Shown here: piece by piece, positions 1-8,779 of the stretch | Position numbering within the stretch: position 1 is the first letter of the stretch | Layout of the letters: each line of letters starts with the position of its first letter | Assembly (NCBI RefSeq): GCF_000020325.1 | Contig: NC_010730.1 | Span: 758,501-822,500, forward strand | DNA length: 64,000 nucleotides | Direction: 5' to 3' | Origin: Sulfurihydrogenibium sp. YO3AOP1 | GTDB taxonomy: Bacteria; Aquificota; Aquificia; Aquificales; Hydrogenothermaceae | Program-made: the position numbers and the translations under genes | The notes under the pieces: model-generated | What the model was told of the DNA's origin: nothing | Database searches by the model: none | The model's input: the letters and a program-made list of their open reading frames with translations, nothing else

Positions 1-242
1 ACTTTTTCATTCTCAGTCTCTATTTCCATCCCGTCATATACATAACTTCCGCATGCAATGATGCTTCTTTTTGCTTTAACGTCATAAACCAAACACATTC
101 TGCATCCGCCAAAGATTGGCAGTTTTTCATGATAACAGAAAGTTGGAATCAATTTATAAATTTTTTTTGCAGCTTCCAAAACGGTTGTATTCTTAGGCAC
201 AGAAATTTCAATTCCATCGATCTTTATGTTTACTAAATCCAT
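1..242 (-). CDS. NuoG-like 2Fe-2S subunit, N-terminus (partial)
   Basis: This is the first 80 codons of a gene that runs off the left edge. Residues 36, 47, 50 and 64 are cysteines spaced C-x10-C-x2-C-x13-C in a plant-ferredoxin-like fold (CYHEKLPIFGGCRMC), which is the N-terminal 2Fe-2S signature of the NADH-quinone oxidoreductase G subunit. Some formate dehydrogenase and hydrogenase subunits share this domain. The ATG at 242 follows an AGGTGGG ribosome-binding sequence about 8 bases upstream. With the rest of the protein missing, complex I cannot be told from a formate dehydrogenase or hydrogenase diaphorase chain, so no symbol is given. Confidence 0.8.
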   Translation of the reverse strand, partial: MDLVNIKIDGIEISVPKNTTVLEAAKKIYKLIPTFCYHEKLPIFGGCRMCLVYDVKAKRSIIACGSYVYDGMEIETENEK

Positions 243-462
243 CTTACAGCCCACCTAATTTTAATAAAATAATTTTCCAATTTATTTCATTAAGCATTTG
301 TATAAGCTAATATTATCCTTAAAATTGTATCTAAATTCAAGCTCTTTTAGATAGTAGATAAAGTTATCTTTACTTACAAAAATACTGGAATTTTATTCCT
401 TTATTCCTCAGTTTTTCCTAACACTTAATTCTTTTTTACTTGTAGCATTCTTGAAAAATAGG

Positions 463-514
463 TTAAAAAAATTTAACGTAGTTTTAATTAAAATAAAGAT
501 TTTAGTGTTATACT
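463..514 (+). promoter_or_regulatory. Putative Pho operator and promoter of the GGDEF-EAL-phoX operon
   Basis: TTAACG at 473, TTAATT at 484 and TAAAGA at 494 are spaced about 11 bp apart. A TTAAAA at 463 lies one step upstream. A -10-like TATACT at 509-514, preceded by TG, begins 9 bp after the last hexamer. The same geometry precedes the TonB receptor, the porin and pstS in this window. Because this promoter lies inside the longest reading frame from 451, it argues that translation starts downstream at 550. This is the most degenerate of the four sites. Confidence 0.45.
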
Positions 515-549
515 CCTACTATAAAAAACCGTTAATTAGGCGGTGTATC

Positions 550-1581
550 GTGAATTTAGATTTTGACAACAGAGAAATTTCTCAAGCTTCCAGTGATGAG
601 GATCATGATTTTACGCTTAAAACAATAGCTAATAAGACCCCTTTCATTTATGGAGATACAAATGCTTTGGAAGCTTACTACATTATTATTCAGAATAGTA
701 CAACTAATATTATCCCTGTTGTAGACCAAGATCTTAGAGTTATAGGACAGATACAAAGAATCAGGTACATAGAAAATATTTATTTCGGTAGGTTTGGTTA
801 CGGTATATATCTTAATGCTAAAAGGAGAATAAAAGATATCATGGAACAGCCCGATATAATTTTTGATGTAAATATTAAAGCAGAAAAAGTGGCATTAAAA
901 ATAAACAATAGAGAAGAATTTAGAAAACACGATGATATTATAGTCGTTGAAGATAATAAATATTATGGTACTGTTAAAGTTCATGACTTGATGGAGCTTT
1001 TAACTAAAAGAATGCTTCAATTAGCAAGGGATTTAAACCCTTTAACCGGTTTACCAGGGAACTGGGCTTTAAGAAAGTATATTGAAGAAAGACTAAAAAG
1101 GGAAGGTTCTTTTGATGTTATTTATTTAGATATTAATAATTTTAAGCCTTATAACGACCACTACGGGTTCTTGTTGGGCGATAAAGTAATTTTTATTATT
1201 GGTGAGATTTTAAAGAAAATAAAAACAGAATTTAATAATGTTAAACCTTTCCACCTTGGTGGAGATGATTTTATAATAGTTGCACCATACGAAGAAGGAG
1301 AGAAAATATCAAGGTTAATAATAGATAGATTTGAAACCTTTTTGCCAGACCTTCACGAAAAAGATTTTGAAGTAGGTTTTTATAAATCCATAGATAGAGA
1401 AGGAAAAGTAAAAAATTTTCCTCTACTATCTATAAGCTGTGCAATCGTCCCCGTAAAAGAAAATTCAATCAAAAATTTTGCACATTTAGCATCAGTGGCA
1501 GCAGAGATAAAACACGCAGCAAAATCTTTAGCTAAATCTTCTGGAAAATCTGCAATATTCGCTAACAGAAGAAAAATATAA
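550..1581 (+). CDS. CBS-domain and GGDEF-domain protein, probable diguanylate cyclase
   Basis: The N-terminal half (about residues 30-155 of the 343-residue protein) resembles a CBS pair (FIYGDTNALEAYYIIIQNST, PVVDQDLRVIGQI). The C-terminal half is a GGDEF domain starting PLTGLPGNWALRKYI, with LDINNFKPYNDHYGF for the metal and nucleotide site. The active-site motif is GGDDF rather than GGDEF, and no RxxD inhibitory site precedes it. Activity is therefore likely but not certain. The frame is open from a TTG at 451, but GTG 550 has an AGGCGG sequence just upstream and lies downstream of a promoter-like block, so it is preferred. It is 18 bp from the EAL gene and probably co-transcribed with it and phoX. 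Confidence 0.85.
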   Translation: MNLDFDNREISQASSDEDHDFTLKTIANKTPFIYGDTNALEAYYIIIQNSTTNIIPVVDQDLRVIGQIQRIRYIENIYFGRFGYGIYLNAKRRIKDIMEQPDIIFDVNIKAEKVALKINNREEFRKHDDIIVVEDNKYYGTVKVHDLMELLTKRMLQLARDLNPLTGLPGNWALRKYIEERLKREGSFDVIYLDINNFKPYNDHYGFLLGDKVIFIIGEILKKIKTEFNNVKPFHLGGDDFIIVAPYEEGEKISRLIIDRFETFLPDLHEKDFEVGFYKSIDREGKVKNFPLLSISCAIVPVKENSIKNFAHLASVAAEIKHAAKSLAKSSGKSAIFANRRKI

Positions 1582-1599
1582 CATAAAAGGAGTCTTTCA

Positions 1600-2391
1600 A
1601 TGATAGATATCTTTAATCCTGAAAATTTAGATGCGTATTTTCAGCCAATAGTAGATATGAAAAACATGAAAGTTGTAGGCTTTGAAAGTCTGATTCGTGG
1701 AATCAATAGAGAAAATGGAGAAATTCTGTCTCCAAAAATATTATTCGAAAAAGCTAAGAAGGATAAAGTAATAACAGAATTCGATAGGCTTTGCAGAGAG
1801 CTTGCTTTTAAAAAATACAAAGAGTTCGGTCTTGATAAGGATTATTTTTTGTATGTAAACATTAGCAGTGAAGCTGTAGATTCTTTTTCTATAGGTACAA
1901 ATTGGATTAAAAGGAGATTAGATTACTATGGAATCAATCCAAGGTTAGTAGTTGTAGAAATAAACGAAGCAAAAATAAATATTACTGAAAACCTTTTAAG
2001 CGTTGTAAAAAATTATAAAGAGTTTGGTCTTAATATAGCCATAGATGACTTTGGAACAGAGCATTCTAACTTTGATAGATTGGTTTATATAGATTTCAAC
2101 TTTTTAAAGTTAGCAAGTGTTTTAATACAAGATGCTGACAAGAATGAAAAAAAGCTTAAAATGTTAGAAGTTATGAATTTTTTAGCCTATAAATTTGATA
2201 CTTACTTGATAGCTGAAGGTATTGAAAGTTTTGAAGAGGCAAAAATACTGTCAGATTTAGGCATAAATTACCATCAAGGATTTTTTTACTGTAAACCCAT
2301 GTCAAACCCATTAGAGGCAATAAATATAGTTGCAAATATATTAAATAATCAATTAGAAGATAAATTGGCAAAATCTCTAATTATAAAATAA
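1600..2391 (+). CDS. EAL-domain c-di-GMP phosphodiesterase
   Basis: This is a stand-alone EAL domain of 263 residues, about the size of the domain alone. The residues needed for cyclic-di-GMP hydrolysis appear to be present: ESLIRG (EAL position, residues 28-33), VNISSEA (metal Asn), VVVEINEA, IDDFGTEHSN, the lysine in FLKL, AEGIE and the QGFFY glutamine. It should cleave c-di-GMP to pGpG in the cytosol. An AAGGAG precedes the ATG. It sits between a GGDEF protein and phoX in one apparent operon, which pairs synthesis and breakdown of the second messenger with a phosphate-starvation enzyme. Confidence 0.9.
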   Translation: MIDIFNPENLDAYFQPIVDMKNMKVVGFESLIRGINRENGEILSPKILFEKAKKDKVITEFDRLCRELAFKKYKEFGLDKDYFLYVNISSEAVDSFSIGTNWIKRRLDYYGINPRLVVVEINEAKINITENLLSVVKNYKEFGLNIAIDDFGTEHSNFDRLVYIDFNFLKLASVLIQDADKNEKKLKMLEVMNFLAYKFDTYLIAEGIESFEEAKILSDLGINYHQGFFYCKPMSNPLEAINIVANILNNQLEDKLAKSLIIK

Positions 2392-2410
2392 CTTTGAGAG
2401 GTCTTAAATA

Positions 2411-4339
2411 ATGGATAACTACTTTGGAGACATTTTAGAAAAAGCCATATCAAGAAGAGATTTATTTAAGATTGGCGGGATATTAGGGCTTTCTGGACTG
2501 TTTAACATTGGATATTCTAAGGATATTCAAACATCTGTAAAAAACTATAAAAACCTATCTTTTATAACCATTTATCCTAATACAAAAGATGAAATAACAA
2601 TTCCGGAAGGTTATGAATGGAAAATTTTAATCAAATGGGGAGACCCGTTAGATAACAACGATGGAATAAACTATCAGAATGTTTTTGAAAAAGTATCTAA
2701 CTACGATGTTGAAAGGCAAAAGTACTGCTTTGGATACAATAATGATTTTGTAGGATTTTTTAACTTTAAAGATAAAACTCTTTTGGTTGTAAATCATGAG
2801 TACACTAACCCAGAACTTATGTTTAAGGATTACTTTCTAAGAAATCAGCCAACGAAAGAAGAAGTTGATTTTATGATTCAGGCCCATGGGCTTTCTATAG
2901 TTGAGATTAAAAAGAATAAAGTTGGATTTTTTGAGTATGTAAAAGGCTCTAAATTCAACAGAAGAATAACAGCAGAAACAAAAGCTTTAATATCCGGACC
3001 TGCGAAAGGACATAAACTTCTCCAAACATCTTACGACCCAAACGGCGAGTTTGTGTATGGAACTATTGCCAACTGCTCAGCAGGAAAAACTCCATGGGGA
3101 ACGGTTTTATCCTGTGAAGAAAACTTCCATTCTTACTTTGGAGGAGATTTAGAAAACATAGACCCAGAAAAAATGACAGATTATAAAGTTGTTGAAATCC
3201 ATCAAAGATACGGCGTTCCGGATATTAAATATCATGGTTATTACGGATTTTACAAATACTATGACAGGTTTAACGTTGAAAAAGAACCAAACGAAGCAAA
3301 TAGATTTGGCTGGGTTGTGGAAATTGACCCATTAAACCCAAACAGACCACCGATTAAAAGAACAGCCCTTGGAAGGTTTAAGCATGAGGCGGCAAATACT
3401 GCTATCGGGAAAGATGGGAGAGTAGCAGTTTATATGGGAGATGATGAAAGATATGAGTATCTTTACAAATTTGTAACTAAAAACAAGTTTGACCCAAATG
3501 ATAGAGAGAAAAATCTTAACCTGTTAGATGAAGGAACGCTATACGTGGCTGTGCTTAACGATGACTTTACAGGGCAATGGGTAGAAATTGCATCAGCTTA
3601 CTTAGAAAATGGAAAGTATATAATAAAGCCAAATCCAAAGCTACCAAACGTATTCCAAGAAGACCCTGCTTTATGTTTCATTAACACAAGAAAGGCTGCT
3701 GATTTATTAGACGCTACAAAAATGGACAGACCGGAAGGCGTGGAGTATAACCATATTACTAAATCTGTTTTTACTGCCATGACTTACAATGAAAAAAGAA
3801 AAGCATCAGAAACAAACGCAGCAAACCCAAGACCAGAAAATACAATGGGACATATTATAGAAATCATTGAAGAAAATCATAATCCTACTTCAACAAAATT
3901 TAATTGGAGAATAGCTTTGATGTGTGGGGACCCAAAAGCAAACTCCTATAATAACAAGCTTTTTATCTACGGACAGCTTGCTAAGTCTGATGTTCCACCA
4001 ATATCAGCACCGGATAACATAGCCATTGACAAAGCCGGCAATGTATGGATAGCAACTGACGGTAATCCTGGATTAGATAGACTAAAATCAAATGATGGTG
4101 TTTATGTGTTAAATCCATTTACAAAAGAGCTAAAGATGTTTTTATCAGGTGTGCCAAACTGTGAAATATGCGGTCCTGAATTTTCAGATGACTATAAAGT
4201 ATTTTTTTGTGCAATCCAACATCCAGGAGAAGGAGATTTAGATGCTACAAAATGGCCATATCTAAACGACAACTGTCCAATCCCAAGACCAGCAGTTATA
4301 CAAGTTAAAAGAAAAGATGGATTAGAGATTTATTTATAA
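2411..4339 (+). CDS. phoX: PhoX-family (DUF839) alkaline phosphatase, Tat-exported
   Basis: The protein has 642 residues, the normal PhoX size. A twin-arginine signal (SRRDLFKIGG, R15-R16, then a hydrophobic stretch) indicates Tat export of a folded metalloenzyme. Family features include NHEYTNPEL, GTVLSCEENFHSYFGG, FGWVVEIDP and the C-terminal CGPEFSDDYKVFFCAIQHPG. PhoX enzymes are calcium- and iron-dependent phosphomonoesterases that release phosphate from organic esters in the periplasm or outside the cell. It follows the EAL gene by 19 bp, with GAGAGG as ribosome-binding site, and ends in a terminator hairpin. Family assignment is firm; substrate is inferred. Confidence 0.92.
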   Translation: MDNYFGDILEKAISRRDLFKIGGILGLSGLFNIGYSKDIQTSVKNYKNLSFITIYPNTKDEITIPEGYEWKILIKWGDPLDNNDGINYQNVFEKVSNYDVERQKYCFGYNNDFVGFFNFKDKTLLVVNHEYTNPELMFKDYFLRNQPTKEEVDFMIQAHGLSIVEIKKNKVGFFEYVKGSKFNRRITAETKALISGPAKGHKLLQTSYDPNGEFVYGTIANCSAGKTPWGTVLSCEENFHSYFGGDLENIDPEKMTDYKVVEIHQRYGVPDIKYHGYYGFYKYYDRFNVEKEPNEANRFGWVVEIDPLNPNRPPIKRTALGRFKHEAANTAIGKDGRVAVYMGDDERYEYLYKFVTKNKFDPNDREKNLNLLDEGTLYVAVLNDDFTGQWVEIASAYLENGKYIIKPNPKLPNVFQEDPALCFINTRKAADLLDATKMDRPEGVEYNHITKSVFTAMTYNEKRKASETNAANPRPENTMGHIIEIIEENHNPTSTKFNWRIALMCGDPKANSYNNKLFIYGQLAKSDVPPISAPDNIAIDKAGNVWIATDGNPGLDRLKSNDGVYVLNPFTKELKMFLSGVPNCEICGPEFSDDYKVFFCAIQHPGEGDLDATKWPYLNDNCPIPRPAVIQVKRKDGLEIYL

Positions 4340-4363
4340 ATAATGAGCGGCTTAGATAGAGAC

Positions 4364-4413
4364 GGGTGATGAGTGAAATCTATAAGACTTTAAAAAACTC
4401 ATCGCCCATCATT
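4364..4413 (+). terminator. Rho-independent terminator after phoX
   Basis: GGGTGATGAGT at 4364-4374 pairs with ACTCATCGCCC at 4397-4407 through an 11-bp stem with one G-U pair. A run of Ts begins at 4412. It closes the GGDEF-EAL-phoX operon. Confidence 0.7.
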
Positions 4414-4572
4414 TTTTAAAGATAAAGTCTTTGCTTCCTTCAGGATGATAAGTAAATTAATAATAATCAATCCTTAGATCGAGTGTGCGAATTGCTAATT
4501 TTTTAATTTTTTCATGCAACGAATACGAAAAAGTGAATTATCTAACTTCTCACCTACTCACTTTCTCACTTC

Positions 4573-4761
4573 TCACTTTTTTTTAGTTTTTCTTCCTTTC
4601 TTAGGCTTTTCTTCTATTTTCTCTTCTTTTTTGCAATGTTCAAGAATCATATTCACTATTTCTTCAGCGTCAATCCAGTTTTGAGCAGTTCTTGAATCAT
4701 CTTTGCCAGTAATGTGATAGATCTTTTCTGCAACTATCTTGATCAATTCTTTTTTATTCAT
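4573..4761 (-). CDS. Small DUF2934-like protein with basic tail
   Basis: This is a 62-residue protein. Residues 7-40 (VAEKIYHITGKDD, NWIDAEEIV) resemble the short DUF2934 domain of unknown function, and the tail is lysine-rich (PKKGRKTKKK), suggesting nucleic-acid contact or disorder. A GGAGATG precedes the ATG. It lies alone on the minus strand between phoX and the TonB receptor, and its 3' side overlaps an intergenic stretch rich in TCAC repeats. The family call is tentative. Confidence 0.55.
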   Translation of the reverse strand: MNKKELIKIVAEKIYHITGKDDSRTAQNWIDAEEIVNMILEHCKKEEKIEEKPKKGRKTKKK

Positions 4762-4863
4762 TTTTACATCTCCAGAGTGAATAATTGATTATAAAGTTAA
4801 CATAGAAATGTAAAAGTTTTATGAAAATAAAGTTAAGATTTTGAAATGTTATCTCTTGTAGAC

Positions 4864-4916
4864 TTAAATAATTTTAACCATTCTTTCATTAAATCTTAAA
4901 ACTCTATCTTTAAAAT
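4864..4916 (+). promoter_or_regulatory. Putative Pho operator and promoter of the TonB receptor operon
   Basis: Hexamers TTAAAT (4864), TAACCA (4875), TCATTA (4886) and TAAAAC (4897) step exactly 11 bp apart. TAAAAT at 4911-4916 follows 8 bp later as the -10 box. No good -35 is visible, as expected for an activator-dependent promoter. A 32-bp block (4870-4901) is identical to 10498-10529 in front of the porin gene. The repeats resemble the TTAACA direct repeats bound by PhoP in Bacillus, which are also spaced 11 bp. Confidence 0.7.
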
Positions 4917-4949
4917 AGACAAAAATTTAATCAAAGAGGAGGAAATGCT

Positions 4950-7160
4950 GTGAAAAGAAAAAAGGCTTTAGCACTTTTTTATGCTGCTATGGTAAGTGGT
5001 AGTTTTGTTTATGCACAAGAAACAACTTTAAAAGTTAAAGTCGAAGACCAAACAGGTTTAGAAAAAGAGCTTCCGATTGAAATCAAGAAAAATGTACCGG
5101 CTACCGAAACAACAGTAAAAAAAGAAGAGATTCAAACAAGAGCCGGAGCTGGTTCGGTTAACATCTTTAAGGCTATTGAACTTACTCCATCTGTAAACGT
5201 TCAAACCGATGATGCATATGGACTTAGTGGTGGTAGTGTAAGAATAAGAGGTTTTGACAATACTCAAATTGGAGTAACTATTGATGACATGCCACTAAAC
5301 GACTCAGGAAACTTTGCCCTTTATCCTCATGAGTATGCAGATGTGGAAAATCTTGAGACTATAACTATTACAAGAGGTTCTGTGAACAAAAGGTCTCCTT
5401 TCTATACAGAAATTGGCGGTGCTTTGAAGGTTAGAACTGCTCCACCAAGAAGTAAATTTACAAACTCATTTGGTCTAAAATTTGGTTCTTATAACTTTAA
5501 AAGAGCATTTTACAGATTAGACACAGGATATTTATTTGGAAATAAAAGCCTTCCAAAAATATTCTTCTCTTATTCTCATACAGAAGTTGATAAATGGAAA
5601 GGGCCTGGTGGTGCACCTCAGTACAGAGACCACTATACCTTAGGAATAGCAGAAACAATCGGAATTCTTGATTATGAATTTTACTATGACAGAAACGTTC
5701 AATTAAACTATTTCTACAGACCGTTTACATACGCAGAAACCAAAGACGGAAATATTTTTAGAAGTAGAGATTATACTAATAAATTAATCCCGGGTAATAC
5801 TGCCAATAACACACAGTACTATGAATTCTACCAAAACCCTTATACAAACCAGCAATATAGAGCCATCTTTAATCTTAACTTTACAGATAAGATATCCCTT
5901 AATTTTAAGCCTTACATGTGGATTGGTAGAGGAAGCGGAACGAGTGCAACATCTTCTGGATCTAATGTTTTCTTTAGAGAATCTTTTAACTATACAGATA
6001 GACCAGGATTTACAACCGAGTTAAAGGTGGATTTACCGTATAATTCTAAATTTTTTTTAGGATACTGGTATGAATACGCAGACTTAAAACAATGGCAACC
6101 ATCAAGATTGGTAAATATAAATTCAGATGGTACTTATACATTGAATAATTCTACATCTTTTAGATACAACTATATTCAAAGAACAAAGACAACAACAAAT
6201 ACTCCTTACATTTCATTTGAATCAAAAGAGCTTTTAGGTAAATTAGATTTTAACCTCGGTTTTAGATTTGCAAGCATTAAAAGAAAGTTTAACGATTATA
6301 GTACGACTGGACTGCCTTATTATCCAGAGGATGGTGTTTACGACGACCCAAGATTAACCAAAAATCAAACTACATCATACGAAAAAACATACAAAAAAAC
6401 TTTACCTAACATTGGATTAGGATTTAGCGTTTTAGACAATCTATATCTTTATGCTTCTTATGCTAAGAACTTTAGAGTACCTCAGAATTTTTTGGGAACT
6501 ATACCGACAAGCAGATCAGCGCAATTTGTAGCTGACCAACTAAAGCCTGAAGAGTCTGATAGCTATGATTTAGGTGCAAGATTAACTTACGATAAATTTT
6601 ACATTGCTCCAACTGCTTATATTGTAAGATACAAAAACAGATTAATCAGAGTTGCTGACCCAACTGACCCAAATTTACTATACATTAGAAACGCCGGAAA
6701 AGTTGATGCTAAAGGGTTTGAGTTAGAAGTGGGAGCAAATCCTATGCCAAAAACTAACATTTACGCATCCTTCTCATACAACGAAGCCAAATTTAAAGAC
6801 GATGTGTTTTATGATGGAAACACTAAATATGACATTAAAGACAACAGCGTTCCAGACACTCCAAGGTATATGGTCAAATTAGGTTCTCGTTTTAATCTAT
6901 ACGATTTTAAAGTCTCTCCAAGCATCCAGTTTATAGGTTCAAGATATGGTAATTTCACAAATACAGAAAAAGTTGATAACTACGCAATTGTAAACCTATC
7001 GGCTACAAGAAAGATTTATAAATACTTTGACCTTTACATGGACGTAGTCAACTTAACAAATCAAAAATACGTAGGTAGAATAAGTCCAGGGACAGCGTCA
7101 GGTACTTACTACGCAGGAACACCGTTCACTATATCTTTTGGAATCAACGGGAGGTTTTAA
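4950..7160 (+). CDS. TonB-dependent outer-membrane receptor, likely phosphate-regulated
   Basis: The protein has 736 residues. A signal peptide (residues 1-22, ending VYA-Q) precedes a plug domain (about 50-160; GSVRIRGFDNTQIGVTIDDMP, ITITRGSVNK) and a 22-strand-type barrel ending in an aromatic FGINGRF. GTG 4950 is the start, with AGAGGAGG upstream. It is followed directly by exbB, exbD, tonB and phoD, and its promoter carries the same repeat block as the phosphate porin. It should bring a large phosphorus compound across the outer membrane using TonB energy. The ligand cannot be read from sequence; organophosphate or phytate uptake is inferred, and iron-chelate uptake remains possible. Confidence 0.88.
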   Translation: MKRKKALALFYAAMVSGSFVYAQETTLKVKVEDQTGLEKELPIEIKKNVPATETTVKKEEIQTRAGAGSVNIFKAIELTPSVNVQTDDAYGLSGGSVRIRGFDNTQIGVTIDDMPLNDSGNFALYPHEYADVENLETITITRGSVNKRSPFYTEIGGALKVRTAPPRSKFTNSFGLKFGSYNFKRAFYRLDTGYLFGNKSLPKIFFSYSHTEVDKWKGPGGAPQYRDHYTLGIAETIGILDYEFYYDRNVQLNYFYRPFTYAETKDGNIFRSRDYTNKLIPGNTANNTQYYEFYQNPYTNQQYRAIFNLNFTDKISLNFKPYMWIGRGSGTSATSSGSNVFFRESFNYTDRPGFTTELKVDLPYNSKFFLGYWYEYADLKQWQPSRLVNINSDGTYTLNNSTSFRYNYIQRTKTTTNTPYISFESKELLGKLDFNLGFRFASIKRKFNDYSTTGLPYYPEDGVYDDPRLTKNQTTSYEKTYKKTLPNIGLGFSVLDNLYLYASYAKNFRVPQNFLGTIPTSRSAQFVADQLKPEESDSYDLGARLTYDKFYIAPTAYIVRYKNRLIRVADPTDPNLLYIRNAGKVDAKGFELEVGANPMPKTNIYASFSYNEAKFKDDVFYDGNTKYDIKDNSVPDTPRYMVKLGSRFNLYDFKVSPSIQFIGSRYGNFTNTEKVDNYAIVNLSATRKIYKYFDLYMDVVNLTNQKYVGRISPGTASGTYYAGTPFTISFGINGRF

Positions 7161-7598
7161 ATGGTTGAGATTAAATCAGCAATCTTCGTGCTAATGTTTA
7201 TTGTTTTTGTGTATGGGAACTTTATCATATTTCAGAAATTTTTCATGATGAAAAAGTCAAACGGAAATACTAACCCGGTGGATGCCCTCCACTGGGCTAA
7301 AGATTTTAAAAAAGGATTATGGTTTTTAGATTTTGCAGCTACTACATCACCGCTACTTGGACTCTTAGGAACTGTAATAGGTCTTATCATAGCTTTCCAA
7401 GAGCTTGGTAAAAAAGGTGTATCGGGAGCCGGAGAAATAAGCGCCGCAATTGGATTAGCCCTTGTTGCTACTGCAATAGGTATAGCATTATCATTATGGT
7501 TTTATCTATGGTTCAAATTCTTTAATTCCAAAATCCAAGAAAAGAAAGAAGAGATTAAAAGCAGGATATTGATGGAGGTTTTGAATGAACAAGCATAA
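7161..7598 (+). CDS. exbB: ExbB/TolQ-family proton channel subunit
   Basis: This 145-residue protein has three hydrophobic segments (about 5-28, 60-80, 98-120). It carries the family's core SPLLGLLGTVIGLIIAFQEL and the small-residue helix SAAIGLALVATAIGIALSLW. It is shorter than the E. coli protein (244 residues), corresponding to the compact ExbB type. With ExbD it forms the inner-membrane motor that energises TonB. The ATG directly follows the receptor stop codon, and its end overlaps exbD by 14 bp, so expression is coupled. Confidence 0.9.
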   Translation: MVEIKSAIFVLMFIVFVYGNFIIFQKFFMMKKSNGNTNPVDALHWAKDFKKGLWFLDFAATTSPLLGLLGTVIGLIIAFQELGKKGVSGAGEISAAIGLALVATAIGIALSLWFYLWFKFFNSKIQEKKEEIKSRILMEVLNEQA

Positions 7599-8016
7599 AA
7601 AGCTTTCATTGCTTTACCTTCTTGAAGAGCAGGAAAACGAAAAGGAAGAAATTCAAATAATTCCTATGATAGACGTTATGCTATTTCTACTCACCTTTTT
7701 CATTCTTTATACTCTTAATGTACTGCCTATGTTGTATCAAAATATTAAACTCCCTACATCATCTACGGTAGAACAAAACCAAATTAACGAGCCTTTGAAA
7801 GTGTATATAGACAAAGAAGGAAATATTAAAACAGAAAAATTCGGAACGGGATTAGAAGCATTAAAGCAGTATCTTAAAACAGTTAAATCTCCGGAAGAAG
7901 CTATAGTTATTCTAATTCCAGACAAAGACGCAACAGCTCAATCTCTGATGATAGCAATAGACACTCTTAAAGAAAACAAAATAACAAAAATATCTATCGC
8001 CGGTGAAAAGAAATGA
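7585..8016 (+). CDS. exbD: ExbD/TolR-family motor subunit
   Basis: The 143-residue protein has one transmembrane helix near the N-terminus that carries the essential proton-binding aspartate (IPMIDVMLFLLTFFIL, about residues 25-40). A periplasmic domain ending KENKITKISIAGEKK follows. It completes the proton-driven motor with ExbB. It overlaps exbB at its start and tonB at its end (ATGA), in line with translational coupling. Confidence 0.92.
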   Translation: MNKHKKLSLLYLLEEQENEKEEIQIIPMIDVMLFLLTFFILYTLNVLPMLYQNIKLPTSSTVEQNQINEPLKVYIDKEGNIKTEKFGTGLEALKQYLKTVKSPEEAIVILIPDKDATAQSLMIAIDTLKENKITKISIAGEKK

Positions 8017-8768
8017 AATTTTCTGATGATAAAAAATCGGCTTCATTTATTTTTTCTTTGCTTTTTTCTTCATTATCAGCCTATGGAACTTATCTAATTT
8101 TTAATATTAAGCTTCATGAGCCACCAAAACCAACTACCTTTATAGAAATAGTTGAACTTCCGGAAGAAAAACAGGAAATTAAGAAACTGGAGCAACCCAA
8201 AAAACAGATTATAAAAGAAGTTAAAAAAGAAACTCATAAGCCAAAACAACAGCCAAAACAACAGATTATTGAACATAAAAAACCGATAGAGAAACAAAAA
8301 ATTGAAGTGAAGCAAGAAGTTAAGACAGAGGATAAACCGGTAGAACCAATAAAAGAAGAGTCAAAACACAATTTTAAAAAACAAGAAATTGTAGAAAAAC
8401 CACCAGAAATAAAAAAACCTCAACCACCACCCCCACCAAAGCATGAAGAGTCACCTTCACCCCCTCCACTACCAAAAGAGCCTGATAAATCAGCACTTAA
8501 TCAATATTACGCAACCGTTAGAAAAATCATAGAATCCAAAAAACGATACCCAGAAGAAGCAAAAAGAAGGGAAGAAGAGGGAGCTGTTTTAGTTAGATTT
8601 ACCATAGACGAAGATGGTAATGTTAAAGATGTATCACTTGTTAGGTCAAGCGACAGTAACATCTTAGATAAAGAAACTTTAAAGCTTTTAAAGAGCTTAA
8701 AATTTCCGCCACCACCGGAAGGAAAACCTATGACACTAAATTTAGAGATAGAATACAAACTAAACTAA
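8013..8768 (+). CDS. tonB: TonB energy-transducing protein
   Basis: The 251-residue protein has an N-terminal membrane anchor (about 12-32) and a long Lys/Glu/Pro-rich periplasm-spanning region (about 40-160, with PPPPP runs). The C-terminal TonB domain begins YYATVRKIIESKKRYPEEAKRR-like and ends FPPPPEGKP. It contacts the TonB box of the receptor to open the plug. Having a private tonB-exbBD set inside the receptor operon suggests a dedicated transport system. It overlaps exbD by 4 bp; phoD starts 11 bp after it. Confidence 0.92.
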   Translation: MKFSDDKKSASFIFSLLFSSLSAYGTYLIFNIKLHEPPKPTTFIEIVELPEEKQEIKKLEQPKKQIIKEVKKETHKPKQQPKQQIIEHKKPIEKQKIEVKQEVKTEDKPVEPIKEESKHNFKKQEIVEKPPEIKKPQPPPPPKHEESPSPPPLPKEPDKSALNQYYATVRKIIESKKRYPEEAKRREEEGAVLVRFTIDEDGNVKDVSLVRSSDSNILDKETLKLLKSLKFPPPPEGKPMTLNLEIEYKLN

Positions 8769-8779
8769 GGAGAAGCAAA

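Noticed and set aside
4415..4572. tRNA or small RNA between phoX and the DUF2934-like gene
   Set aside because: No cloverleaf or conserved T-loop could be drawn; the stretch is AT-rich with TCAC repeats.
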